Below, piece after piece: positions 13,437-19,716 of a stretch of 22,056 nt of DNA. Both the position numbers and the translations under genes were made by a program. The stretch's first letter is position 1, and every line of letters begins with the position of its first letter. The stretch covers positions 1-22,056 of the forward strand of contig JBIOYQ010000178.1 of assembly GCA_044870295.1 (NCBI GenBank). Reading direction: 5' to 3'. Source of the stretch: AC-52 sp044870295. GTDB lineage: Bacteria > Actinomycetota > UBA4738. The notes under the pieces were generated by a model. That model was not told where the DNA came from. It saw nothing but the letters and a program-made list of their open reading frames with translations, and made no database searches.

Positions 13437-15104
13437 GTGGGCGACAACGGGCAGGACCAGGGGAGGGCGCTGGCGGAGCGGTTCTGGGAAGGGCTTCTGG
13501 AGGCGGAGCCGCTGCTGGGCACGCAGGTGGGGGACGATAGGTACGACGATCGCCTGCCCGACGCGAGCGACGAGGGACGCGAACGCAACCGACGGTTCTT
13601 CCAGCAGGCGCTGGACGACCTGGCCGGGATCGACCGCGCCTCGCTGGACCAGGACGTGCGCGCCACGCTCGACGTGCTGGAGGCCGTGGCCCGCAACCAG
13701 CTCGATGCCATCGAGCATCGGATGGATCGGTTCCACGCCGTCAGCCACTTCACCGGTCCGGGAACGCTGGTGGCCGAACTGGCCTCCTTGCAGCGAGCGG
13801 ACACGCCCGAACGCCTCCAGAAATACGAGGCCCGGTTGCGCGCCATCCCGACGTTCCTGAACCAGCTGGCCGGGTCGGTCCGCGATGGGGCCGCCAGCGG
13901 GCAGGTGGCGCCGGCGCTCGTGGTCGACCGCATCATCGCGCAATTGGAGCGCCTCCTGGCGCTTGACCCAGTGACCTCCCCAGGCGTCGCGCCGGTGGCG
14001 GAGGCGTCGGAGGAGGACCGGGAGCGGGTGGCCGGTGTTCTTCGCGACCAGGTGTGGCCGGCCTATGCGACGTATCTGGAGGCGGTGCGCGAGTACCGAC
14101 CCTCCGCTCGGGACAGCGTCGGACTGAGCGCGCTCCCCGGTGGTGACGCCATCTACGCCAGCCAGGTTCGCACCTTCACCACGCTCCCCCTCGATCCCAA
14201 GGAGGTGCACGAGATCGGCGTTCGCGAGCTGGCCGGCATCCAGGAGGAGCGGCGCGAGATCGCCAAGCGGCTGGGGCATCCCGACGCGGCCTCGGCCGTC
14301 CGCGCCCATACGGAGAGCGGGAAGAACACGGCCGCGTCCCGCGAGGAGATGGTCAAGCTCGCCGAGGACCAGGTCCAGCGGAGCTGGGACGCTGCCCCCG
14401 GGTACTTCGGACGGCTGCCCGAGCAGAACTGCGAGGTGAAGGCGGTCGAGGAGTTCCGCGAGAAGGACATGGCCGACGCGTTCTACTACCCGCCCAGCAT
14501 GGACGGCTCACGACTCGGGATCTACTACGTCAACACCTCGGACTTGGAGAAGCGCCCACTCCATCACCTGGCCTCAATCACGTATCACGAAGCCAACCCG
14601 GGCCATCACTTCCAGGTCTCCATCGAGCAGGAGTTCTCGGACCGTCTGCCGCTGCGGAGGTTCGGTGGCATCCTGGCGGGCAGCGCCTTCATCGAGGGGT
14701 GGGGTCTGTACAGCGAGCGCCTGGCCGACGAGATGGGCCTGTACCTCGACGACTACGAACGCCTAGGGATGCTGGAGGCGCAGGGCTGGCGGGCGTGCCG
14801 GCTCATCGTGGACAGCGGTATCCACGCGCTGGGGTGGGACCGGGAACGGTCGATCACGCAGATGGAGGAGGCCGGGGTTCCCAGGATGTCCGCGGAGATC
14901 GAGACCGACCGGTACATCGCATGGCCGGGGCAGGCCCTTGCCTACATGATCGGCCAGCTCGAGCTCCAACGCATCCGACGGCAGGCGGAAGCCGACAAGG
15001 GCTCGGCGTTCTCGCTCCGTGACTTCCACGACCGGGTCCTGTCGATCGGCTCGGTCCCGCTGGAAGGCTTGCGGCGGGAGATGACGAACGGAGCCGGGAG
15101 CTGA
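13437..15104 (+). CDS. DUF885-family protein, putative metallohydrolase
   Basis: A 555-residue, mostly helical protein of the DUF885 family. The hallmark is YHEANPGHHFQ (His384, Glu385, His390, His391), the HExxPGHH zinc-site-like signature. It is followed 25-30 residues later by FIEGWGLYSE, whose Glu may be a further ligand. Further typical segments are FYYPPSMDGSR, YYVNTSDLEKRP and, late, YIAWPGQALAYMIGQL. Members resemble M32-type and related helical zinc peptidases, and activity has been shown for only a few; the substrate here is unknown. I see no signal peptide, so a cytoplasmic location is likely. GGAAGGAG at 13425-13432, 4 nt before GTG 13437, makes the start firm. It is transcribed alone, between a divergent VOC gene and a convergent CBS gene. 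Confidence 0.86.
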   Translation: MGDNGQDQGRALAERFWEGLLEAEPLLGTQVGDDRYDDRLPDASDEGRERNRRFFQQALDDLAGIDRASLDQDVRATLDVLEAVARNQLDAIEHRMDRFHAVSHFTGPGTLVAELASLQRADTPERLQKYEARLRAIPTFLNQLAGSVRDGAASGQVAPALVVDRIIAQLERLLALDPVTSPGVAPVAEASEEDRERVAGVLRDQVWPAYATYLEAVREYRPSARDSVGLSALPGGDAIYASQVRTFTTLPLDPKEVHEIGVRELAGIQEERREIAKRLGHPDAASAVRAHTESGKNTAASREEMVKLAEDQVQRSWDAAPGYFGRLPEQNCEVKAVEEFREKDMADAFYYPPSMDGSRLGIYYVNTSDLEKRPLHHLASITYHEANPGHHFQVSIEQEFSDRLPLRRFGGILAGSAFIEGWGLYSERLADEMGLYLDDYERLGMLEAQGWRACRLIVDSGIHALGWDRERSITQMEEAGVPRMSAEIETDRYIAWPGQALAYMIGQLELQRIRRQAEADKGSAFSLRDFHDRVLSIGSVPLEGLRREMTNGAGS

Positions 15105-15114
15105 CGGCGCCTCG

Positions 15115-15124
15115 GGGCTAGCCC
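15115..15124. terminator. Small palindrome at a convergent gene junction, possible weak terminator
   Basis: GGGCTAGCCC lies across the stop of the CBS gene and 11 nt after the DUF885 stop, followed on the plus strand by GTTTCG. The stem is only 4 bp with no proper loop, so it is weak evidence. Confidence 0.2.
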
Positions 15125-15612
15125 GTTTCGCGGCGGTGCAGGACACGTTCGGGCGTTCCGCGGTCGGCGTCCTCGTTCTGGGTCATGGTGCTCTCGGACT
15201 CGGACACCGCGCGAAGGGCTTCACCCACCTCCCGGATGCTGGCGTCGGCCCATGCCACGTCGCCCAGCGACAGGATGCCCACCAGATCCTGGCCCTTCAT
15301 GACCGGCAGCCTGCGCACCTGATGCTGCACCATCAGCTCGCGCGCTTCCGACAACCGCCTGTCCGGGGTGACGGTGACCGGTGATCTCGTGGCGATGTCG
15401 CCGACCTTGACACCGGTGGGGTCTTTCCGCTCGGCCAGCACGCGGATCACCAGGTCGCGGTCGGTGACCAGGCCGATCAGCTCGCCGTCCTTCACCAGGG
15501 GCAGTGCCCCGACGTCCTCGCTCTTCATCAGGGCGGCCGCGTCGGCCGCGTTCATGTCGGGATCGATGGTCTGCGGGGACGAGGTCATGGCATGGCGAAC
15601 CAGGATCGACAC
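15118..15612 (-). CDS. CBS-domain-pair protein
   Basis: A 164-residue cytoplasmic protein made of two CBS motifs and little else. The first covers about 7-60 (VRHAMTSSPQTIDPDMNAADAAALM, then GALPLVKDGELIGLVTDRDLV). The second covers about 70-130 (VGDIATRSPVTVTPDRRLSEA, then RRLPVMKGQDLVGILSLGDVA). Tandem CBS pairs (Bateman modules) bind adenosyl nucleotides such as AMP, ATP or SAM, and in stand-alone form act as energy or stress sensors; a partner is not evident. The C-terminal 30 residues are charged and probably disordered. Start GTG 15612 follows GGAAAGGAG (15620-15628 on the other strand) by 7 nt. A second AAGGAG-ATG combination just upstream opens a short overlapping frame (see findings). 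Confidence 0.9.
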   Translation of the reverse strand: MSILVRHAMTSSPQTIDPDMNAADAAALMKSEDVGALPLVKDGELIGLVTDRDLVIRVLAERKDPTGVKVGDIATRSPVTVTPDRRLSEARELMVQHQVRRLPVMKGQDLVGILSLGDVAWADASIREVGEALRAVSESESTMTQNEDADRGTPERVLHRRETG

Positions 15613-15638
15613 GGTGGTCTCCTTTCCTTGCTGGTCAT
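15585..15638 (-). other. Possible 17-residue upstream ORF overlapping the CBS gene start
   Basis: ATG at 15638 is preceded by AAGGAG with only 3 nt of spacing and reads MTSKERRPPCRSWFAMP before a TGA. It spans the ribosome-binding site and GTG of the CBS gene in another frame. Composition gives no coding signal, so chance is quite possible. Confidence 0.15.
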
Positions 15639-15724
15639 CGTCTCCTTACCCGGTGCCCCCGGCGGCTACGCCCCGCTCAGCGGACCAGGCTTCGCCCTCC
15701 GGGGCCGCGGGTATATGAGGGGCC

Positions 15725-16387
15725 GTGCCCAACGTCAACTTCGAGGGGTGGCGCGTCGACGAGGAGACGTTCCTCCGGGTGGCCGGCGAGGCGATTGGGG
15801 CCATCGAACGCAGGAACATCCCCTACGCGTTCATCGGCGGCGTCGCCTCCGCGCTCTACGGCCGGCCGCGGTGGACGCACGACGTCGACCTGTTCGTCCG
15901 CCCGCAGGACGCCGACGCGGTGCTGGACGCGCTGGGCGAGGAGGGATTCGACATCCAGCGCACGGATCCGTTTTGGTTGTTCAAGGGCATCAAGGAGGGC
16001 GTCCTCGTCGACGTGATCTTCCGCTCCACCGGCGACATCTACCTGGACGACGAGATGCTGGAGCGTTCCGCGGTGGAGGTCTTCAAGGGCATCAAGATGC
16101 GCGCGGTGGCCCCGGAGGACCTGGTCGTCATCAAGGCCGTGGTCCACGACGAGAAGACCCCGCGCCACTGGTTCGACGCCCTCGGCATCATCGCCCGGGC
16201 CGACCTGGACTGGGACTACCTGGTCCGGAGGGCCCGCCGGGCGTCCCGTCGCGTGGGCAGTCTCCTGCTCTACGCCCAGTCGAACGACCTCCTGGTCCCT
16301 CCGGCGGCGCTGCGGAGTCTGCTCGAGCTGATCGTCGAGCCGGTGGCCGACGAGGGCAAGGTGGTGCCCATGGAGTCGAGGTCGTGA
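15725..16387 (+). CDS. Nucleotidyltransferase-fold protein
   Basis: A 220-residue protein with the polymerase-beta-like nucleotidyltransferase core: IGGVASALYGRPR (Gly38-Gly39) followed by WTHDVDLFV (Asp53, Asp55), and a third acidic residue in VLVDVIFR. This arrangement is seen in AbiEii-like and other minimal nucleotidyltransferases that act on RNA, protein or small molecules. The C-terminal half (APEDLVVIKAVVHDEKTPRHW) matches the helical part of this group. No AbiEi-type antitoxin lies beside it, so toxin status is not supported. The GTG at 15725 is preceded by GAGGGG with tight spacing. The stop overlaps the BON gene start as GTGA. It leads a four-gene operon with BON, metallophosphoesterase and topoisomerase IB. 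Confidence 0.8.
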   Translation: MPNVNFEGWRVDEETFLRVAGEAIGAIERRNIPYAFIGGVASALYGRPRWTHDVDLFVRPQDADAVLDALGEEGFDIQRTDPFWLFKGIKEGVLVDVIFRSTGDIYLDDEMLERSAVEVFKGIKMRAVAPEDLVVIKAVVHDEKTPRHWFDALGIIARADLDWDYLVRRARRASRRVGSLLLYAQSNDLLVPPAALRSLLELIVEPVADEGKVVPMESRS

Positions 16388-16659
16388 GCGTCGAGCCGAA
16401 GGAGGAGCCGGAGAAGTACCTGGTCCAACGGGTCCGTGACGCTCTGATCGGCGACCCGCGCATCGGCGAGTTGCACATCGACGTGACCGTCCGGGGAGAC
16501 CGGGTCTTCCTGACGGGTACCGTCCCGTCGACGGAGCGCCGCGACGTGATCGGCGACCTCGTGCGCGGGGTGCTTCCCGATCACACCGTGCACAACCACG
16601 TGGGGGTCGAGGGCATCGCCGCGTCTCCGGGATCGCCCGACGTGGAGTCCCTGGAATGA
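16384..16659 (+). CDS. BON-domain protein, small
   Basis: A 91-residue protein that is almost wholly one BON domain: YLVQRVRDALIGDPRIGELHI, DVTVRGDRVFLTGTVPS, then RRDVIGDLVRGVLPDHTVHNHV. BON domains bind phospholipid or act as small alpha-beta adaptor modules, often in the periplasm. Here there is no signal peptide or membrane helix, so it is probably cytoplasmic and its ligand is unknown. The start GTG 16384 overlaps the previous stop, and the stop overlaps the next ATG (ATGA), so its translation is coupled on both sides. Confidence 0.83.
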   Translation: MSVEPKEEPEKYLVQRVRDALIGDPRIGELHIDVTVRGDRVFLTGTVPSTERRDVIGDLVRGVLPDHTVHNHVGVEGIAASPGSPDVESLE

Positions 16660-17384
16660 TCAGGGTCGCTGCGGTCGGCGACCTGCACTTCGGCGCCGAC
16701 CTCTCGGGATCCTTGCGACCACACGTCGAATCGCTCCCCGAGCACGCCGACCTGTTCCTGGTGGCCGGCGACCTGACGCGGGTTGGAGACCCCGACGAGG
16801 CGGCCGCGTTGGCGGAGGAGCTTCGCGACGCCCCCATCCCGATCGTGGCGGTGCTGGGCAACCACGACTACCACTCGGATCGAGAGGCCGAGGTGCGCAA
16901 GCATCTGGAGGAGGCGGGCGTGCGCATGCTGGAGGGCGAGGGCGTCGTGCTGAACGTGGGGCGGACCAGGGTCGGTGTGGCCGGGGTGAAAGGGTTCGGC
17001 GGAGGCTTCGTCGGCGCTTCCGGCAGCGACTTTGGCGAACCGGAGATGAAGGCGTTCATCCGGCACACGAAGGACGTGGCCGGTCGGCTGGAGGAAGCCC
17101 TCTCGGAACTGGACGCGGACACGAAGGTGGCGCTCATGCACTACTCGCCCACGGAGCAGACGCTGCAGGGCGAGCGCCTGGAGATCTTCCCGTTCCTAGG
17201 GAGCTACCTCCTGGGCGAGGCGGTGGACCGGGCCGGGGCGAACCTGGTCCTGCACGGCCATGCCCATCGAGGGAGCGAACGTGGCGTCACCCCGGGGGGC
17301 ACCCCCGTTCGCAACGTCGCCTTCCAGGTCATCCGACGGCCGTACCACGTCTACATCCTGGGCGATGGCGACGGCCTCGGCTGA
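16656..17384 (+). CDS. Calcineurin-like metallophosphoesterase
   Basis: A 242-residue phosphoesterase with the full two-metal set: GDLHFG (Asp9, His11), VAGDLT (Asp39), LGNHDYH (Asn69-His70-Asp71), LMHYSP (His162) and LHGHAHRG (His200, His202, His204). Such enzymes cleave phosphomono- or diesters, including cyclic nucleotides, nucleotides, phospholipid heads or nucleic acids; the substrate is not visible. Residues 110-135 form a Gly-rich insert (GVKGFGGGFVGASGSDF) typical of one bacterial subgroup. ATG 16656 overlaps the BON stop by ATGA. The 3' end overlaps the topoisomerase start by 20 bases, suggesting coupled expression. Confidence 0.9.
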   Translation: MIRVAAVGDLHFGADLSGSLRPHVESLPEHADLFLVAGDLTRVGDPDEAAALAEELRDAPIPIVAVLGNHDYHSDREAEVRKHLEEAGVRMLEGEGVVLNVGRTRVGVAGVKGFGGGFVGASGSDFGEPEMKAFIRHTKDVAGRLEEALSELDADTKVALMHYSPTEQTLQGERLEIFPFLGSYLLGEAVDRAGANLVLHGHAHRGSERGVTPGGTPVRNVAFQVIRRPYHVYILGDGDGLG

Positions 17385-18432
17385 GGTCCAGGGCGGCGAC
17401 GAAGCGGCCCGATCTGCCGGGCTTCGCTACGTATCCGACCAGTCGCCGGGCATCCGCCGCCGCCGCGCCGGTTCCGGCTTCGTCTACGTGTCGCCATCCG
17501 GGGACCGCATCGCCGACGCGGACGAGCTCGCCAGGGTCAAGGCGCTGGCCGTGCCGCCGGCGTGGACCGACGTGTGGATCTGCCCCGACCCTCGCGGGCA
17601 CATCCAGGCGACCGGCCGCGACGCGCGCGGCCGCAAGCAGTACCGCTACCACCATCGGTGGCGGGAGGTGCGCGACCAGACGAAGTACGAGCGCGTGGTG
17701 GACTTCGGGCGGGCCCTCCCCACCATCCGGGCCGCGGTGGACCGCGACCTCGCGCTGCCCGGCCTGCCGCGTGAGAAGGTGCTGGCGGCGGTGGTCCGGC
17801 TCCTCGACTCGACGGCCATCCGCGTCGGCAACGCCTCGTACGCCAGGGACAACGGGTCTTACGGTCTGACCACCATGCGGGACCAGCACGTGAACGTGTT
17901 CGGGTCTCGGCTGCGGTTCCGGTTCACGGGCAAGGGGGGCAAGCGAGCGGTCGTGGACATCACCGACCGTCGGCTGGCCCGTGTGGTGAAGCGGTGCCAG
18001 GACCTCGCCGGCGAGGAGCTGTTCCAGTACGTCGATGACGACGACGATATCCGTACGATCGCGTCCGAGGACGTGAACGAGTATCTCCGGTCGATCGCCG
18101 GCAGCGACTTCACGGCGAAGGACTTCCGAACCTGGACCGGATCCGTCCTGGCGGCGCAGGCCCTCGCGGAGGCGGGCGGGTTCCGCTCCCAGCACGAGGC
18201 GAAGGGGAAGGTGGCCGACGCGGTCAAGTCCGTGGCGGCGCGACTGGGAAACACGCCCGCGGTGTGCCGGGCGTGCTACATCCATCCGGTGGTTCTGGAG
18301 GCCTACGCGGGGCGGAGGCTGCGGGCGGCGTGGCGGGGGGCCAGCGGTTCGGGCTCGAGTCCCAAGGATGGACTTCGAACGGACGAGGCGGCCCTCCTTC
18401 GCATCCTGGAGACCTCGCCCGCCGCCGCTTGA
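17365..18432 (+). CDS. DNA topoisomerase IB (poxvirus/eukaryote-like)
   Basis: A 355-residue type IB topoisomerase, which relaxes supercoils through a 3'-phosphotyrosine intermediate without ATP. The N-terminal domain shows VPPAWTDVWICPDPRGHIQA and GRDARGRKQYRYH. The catalytic domain has GNASYARDNGSYGLTTMRDQH (arginine nearby), FRFTGKGGK with the active-site lysine, KDFRTWTG with the second arginine, and the nucleophile Tyr305 in CRACYIHPVV. Length is normal for bacterial members. I take ATG 17365, overlapping the metallophosphoesterase by 20 bases, because conserved sequence begins about 20 residues later (GLRYVSDQSPGIRR). A more upstream ATG would lie well inside the previous gene. The C-terminal tail (about 25 residues after AAWRG) is Ser/Gly rich. 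It is the last gene of the operon. Confidence 0.93.
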   Translation: MATASAEVQGGDEAARSAGLRYVSDQSPGIRRRRAGSGFVYVSPSGDRIADADELARVKALAVPPAWTDVWICPDPRGHIQATGRDARGRKQYRYHHRWREVRDQTKYERVVDFGRALPTIRAAVDRDLALPGLPREKVLAAVVRLLDSTAIRVGNASYARDNGSYGLTTMRDQHVNVFGSRLRFRFTGKGGKRAVVDITDRRLARVVKRCQDLAGEELFQYVDDDDDIRTIASEDVNEYLRSIAGSDFTAKDFRTWTGSVLAAQALAEAGGFRSQHEAKGKVADAVKSVAARLGNTPAVCRACYIHPVVLEAYAGRRLRAAWRGASGSGSSPKDGLRTDEAALLRILETSPAAA

Positions 18433-18462
18433 TCGCCGGGGAGGGCAGCCCGCATCGCAGGC

Positions 18463-18489
18463 TTGCCGACGGGTCCGGTGGGGTAGAAA
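18463..18489 (+). promoter_or_regulatory. Weak candidate promoter for the STAS-kinase gene
   Basis: TTGCCG (18463-18468) and TAGAAA (18484-18489) are 15 bp apart, 6 nt before the ATG, with no Shine-Dalgarno. The spacing is short, so this is tentative. Confidence 0.2.
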
Positions 18490-18495
18490 CCTCAG

Positions 18496-19293
18496 ATGCC
18501 CTTGGAATTTGCTCTGCTGGACCCCAGGACGCTGAGCGTCACCGGGGAGCTGGATCTGGCAACCGCCGACGACCTCACTAGCAGGCTCGAGGCGCTCGGG
18601 CAGGGCATGGGCGACATCACTGTCGAGGCCTCGGGCCTCTCGTTCGTGGACTCGACGGGGGTTCGGGCCCTGCTCCGGGTTGCGGAGCGGCTGGACGGCC
18701 GGGGCAGGTTGATCCTCAGGGGCCCGACACCGCCCGTTCGGAGGGTCCTCCGGCTGATGGGGCTGACGAAACCGGGGCTCGCGCTGACGGTGGAGGACGC
18801 ACCCGCTTCCGCCGAGCGGCAGGGCTCGACCGAGACCCGCGTCTTCCCGGCCGAACGTGTCCGCCTCCAGGAGATCAGAGCCTTCATCCGAAGACACGCC
18901 ATGGCCGACTCCTTCGCCAGGCACACCGACAGCCTCGTACTGGCGGTAAGCGAGGCGGCGGCCAACGCCATCCTGCACAGCGGGACGCCGGAGATCGTCG
19001 TCGCCTGGAGGCCTTCCTCCGACCGCGTCGAGGTGGAAGTCAGTGACGAAGGAGTCTTCCGCCGGGCACTCCCCTCGGACGAGGACGGGGCGACCGGGCG
19101 GGGGATCCTGCTGATGATGTCGACGATGGATCAGATCACGATCACGTGCGGGACGGACTCACGGCCCGGGACGGTCGTCAGAATGGTGAAGCTGCGGGGA
19201 GGGGTCGACGGCGACGCCGCTCTGGAGGACGATCGCGAACGGCCGCAATCGTTTTCGCCCGAGCGGCCCAGAGTAGCCTCGTCCAGGGACTGA
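18496..19293 (+). CDS. STAS (anti-anti-sigma) - HATPase (anti-sigma kinase) fusion protein
   Basis: A 265-residue fusion of two partners that are usually separate. Residues about 1-100 form a STAS domain with LSVTGELDLATADDL and FVDSTGVRALL, where Ser53 is the expected phosphorylation site. Residues about 113-240 form an RsbW/SpoIIAB-like GHKL kinase. Its N-box is AVSEAAANAILHSG (Glu153, Asn157), its G1-like motif SDEG (184-186) lacks the second glycine of DxGxG, and its G2-like motif is GATGRGILLM. The last 25 residues are charged and probably disordered. By family knowledge the kinase would bind a sigma factor and phosphorylate a STAS partner; fusion raises the option of self-phosphorylation. 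Downstream and convergent lie a second STAS protein and a SpoIIE phosphatase, but no sigma-factor gene is in view. The ATG has no clear Shine-Dalgarno. Confidence 0.87.
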   Translation: MPLEFALLDPRTLSVTGELDLATADDLTSRLEALGQGMGDITVEASGLSFVDSTGVRALLRVAERLDGRGRLILRGPTPPVRRVLRLMGLTKPGLALTVEDAPASAERQGSTETRVFPAERVRLQEIRAFIRRHAMADSFARHTDSLVLAVSEAAANAILHSGTPEIVVAWRPSSDRVEVEVSDEGVFRRALPSDEDGATGRGILLMMSTMDQITITCGTDSRPGTVVRMVKLRGGVDGDAALEDDRERPQSFSPERPRVASSRD

Positions 19294-19327
19294 AGGCCGC
19301 CTCGGGCGACCACGGCTCGGGCGCCGT

Positions 19328-19657
19328 TCACTCCTCGCCTCCCTCGATCAGGATCCCGGGTAGCAGATCCGCCTTGATCAGCCGCAGCACGTTCGACACC
19401 AGCGAGCCAGGGTGGTACAGGACCAGCCGGCCCTTGCCCTCGATCTGCTTGCCAGCCCGCAGCAGCACCTGGATGGCCGTGCTGTCCATGAACGCGACGC
19501 CCGATAGGTCGAGGGTGAGGTCCCCCCCGGACGCCACCTCCGGCTCGAGGAGATCGGCAAGCGCGCCGGCGTTCGACAGGTCGATCTCGCCTTCGAGGCG
19601 GAAGCCCCTGGGCGAGGTCGTCGGCAGGGCACGGAACGCAGGAAAGCCCCTCTTCAC
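19328..19657 (-). CDS. STAS-domain protein (anti-sigma factor antagonist)
   Basis: A 109-residue stand-alone STAS protein: FRLEGEIDLSNAGALADLL, then LTLDLSGVAFMDSTAIQVLL with Ser59 in the phosphorylation position, and a C-terminal helix with NVLRLIKADLLPGI. The residue after Ser-Thr is Ala instead of the usual Gly. In SpoIIA/Rsb systems the unphosphorylated form captures the anti-sigma kinase and frees the sigma factor; a SpoIIE phosphatase such as the next gene reactivates it. GTG 19657 is the only reasonable start, since the frame upstream carries no ATG or GTG close by. No Shine-Dalgarno precedes it, but a good -35/-10 pair does. It follows the phosphatase gene by 59 nt on the same strand and is convergent with the STAS-kinase fusion gene. 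Confidence 0.86.
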   Translation of the reverse strand: MKRGFPAFRALPTTSPRGFRLEGEIDLSNAGALADLLEPEVASGGDLTLDLSGVAFMDSTAIQVLLRAGKQIEGKGRLVLYHPGSLVSNVLRLIKADLLPGILIEGGEE

Positions 19658-19665
19658 GTGGGCGG

Positions 19666-19695
19666 ACCATACGATCCTGGAGGCTTCCGGGGCAA
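19666..19695 (-). promoter_or_regulatory. Candidate promoter of the stand-alone STAS gene (leaderless)
   Basis: On the minus strand TTGCCC (19695-19690) and TATGGT (19671-19666) are 18 bp apart. The GTG start lies 8 nt beyond the -10 and has no Shine-Dalgarno, so the mRNA would begin at or beside the start codon. This would let the STAS protein be made independently of the phosphatase gene upstream. Confidence 0.42.
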
Positions 19696-19716
19696 GAGTG
19701 CGATCCTGCGGCCTCG

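Noticed and set aside
15725..16659. AbiE-like toxin-antitoxin pair from the nucleotidyltransferase and its small neighbour
   Set aside because: The small neighbour is a BON-domain protein, not an AbiEi-type winged-helix antitoxin, and the operon continues with enzymes.
17260..17364. Earlier start of topoisomerase IB
   Set aside because: It would lie 105 bases further inside the metallophosphoesterase gene and code for a Ser/Pro-rich stretch unlike the family.
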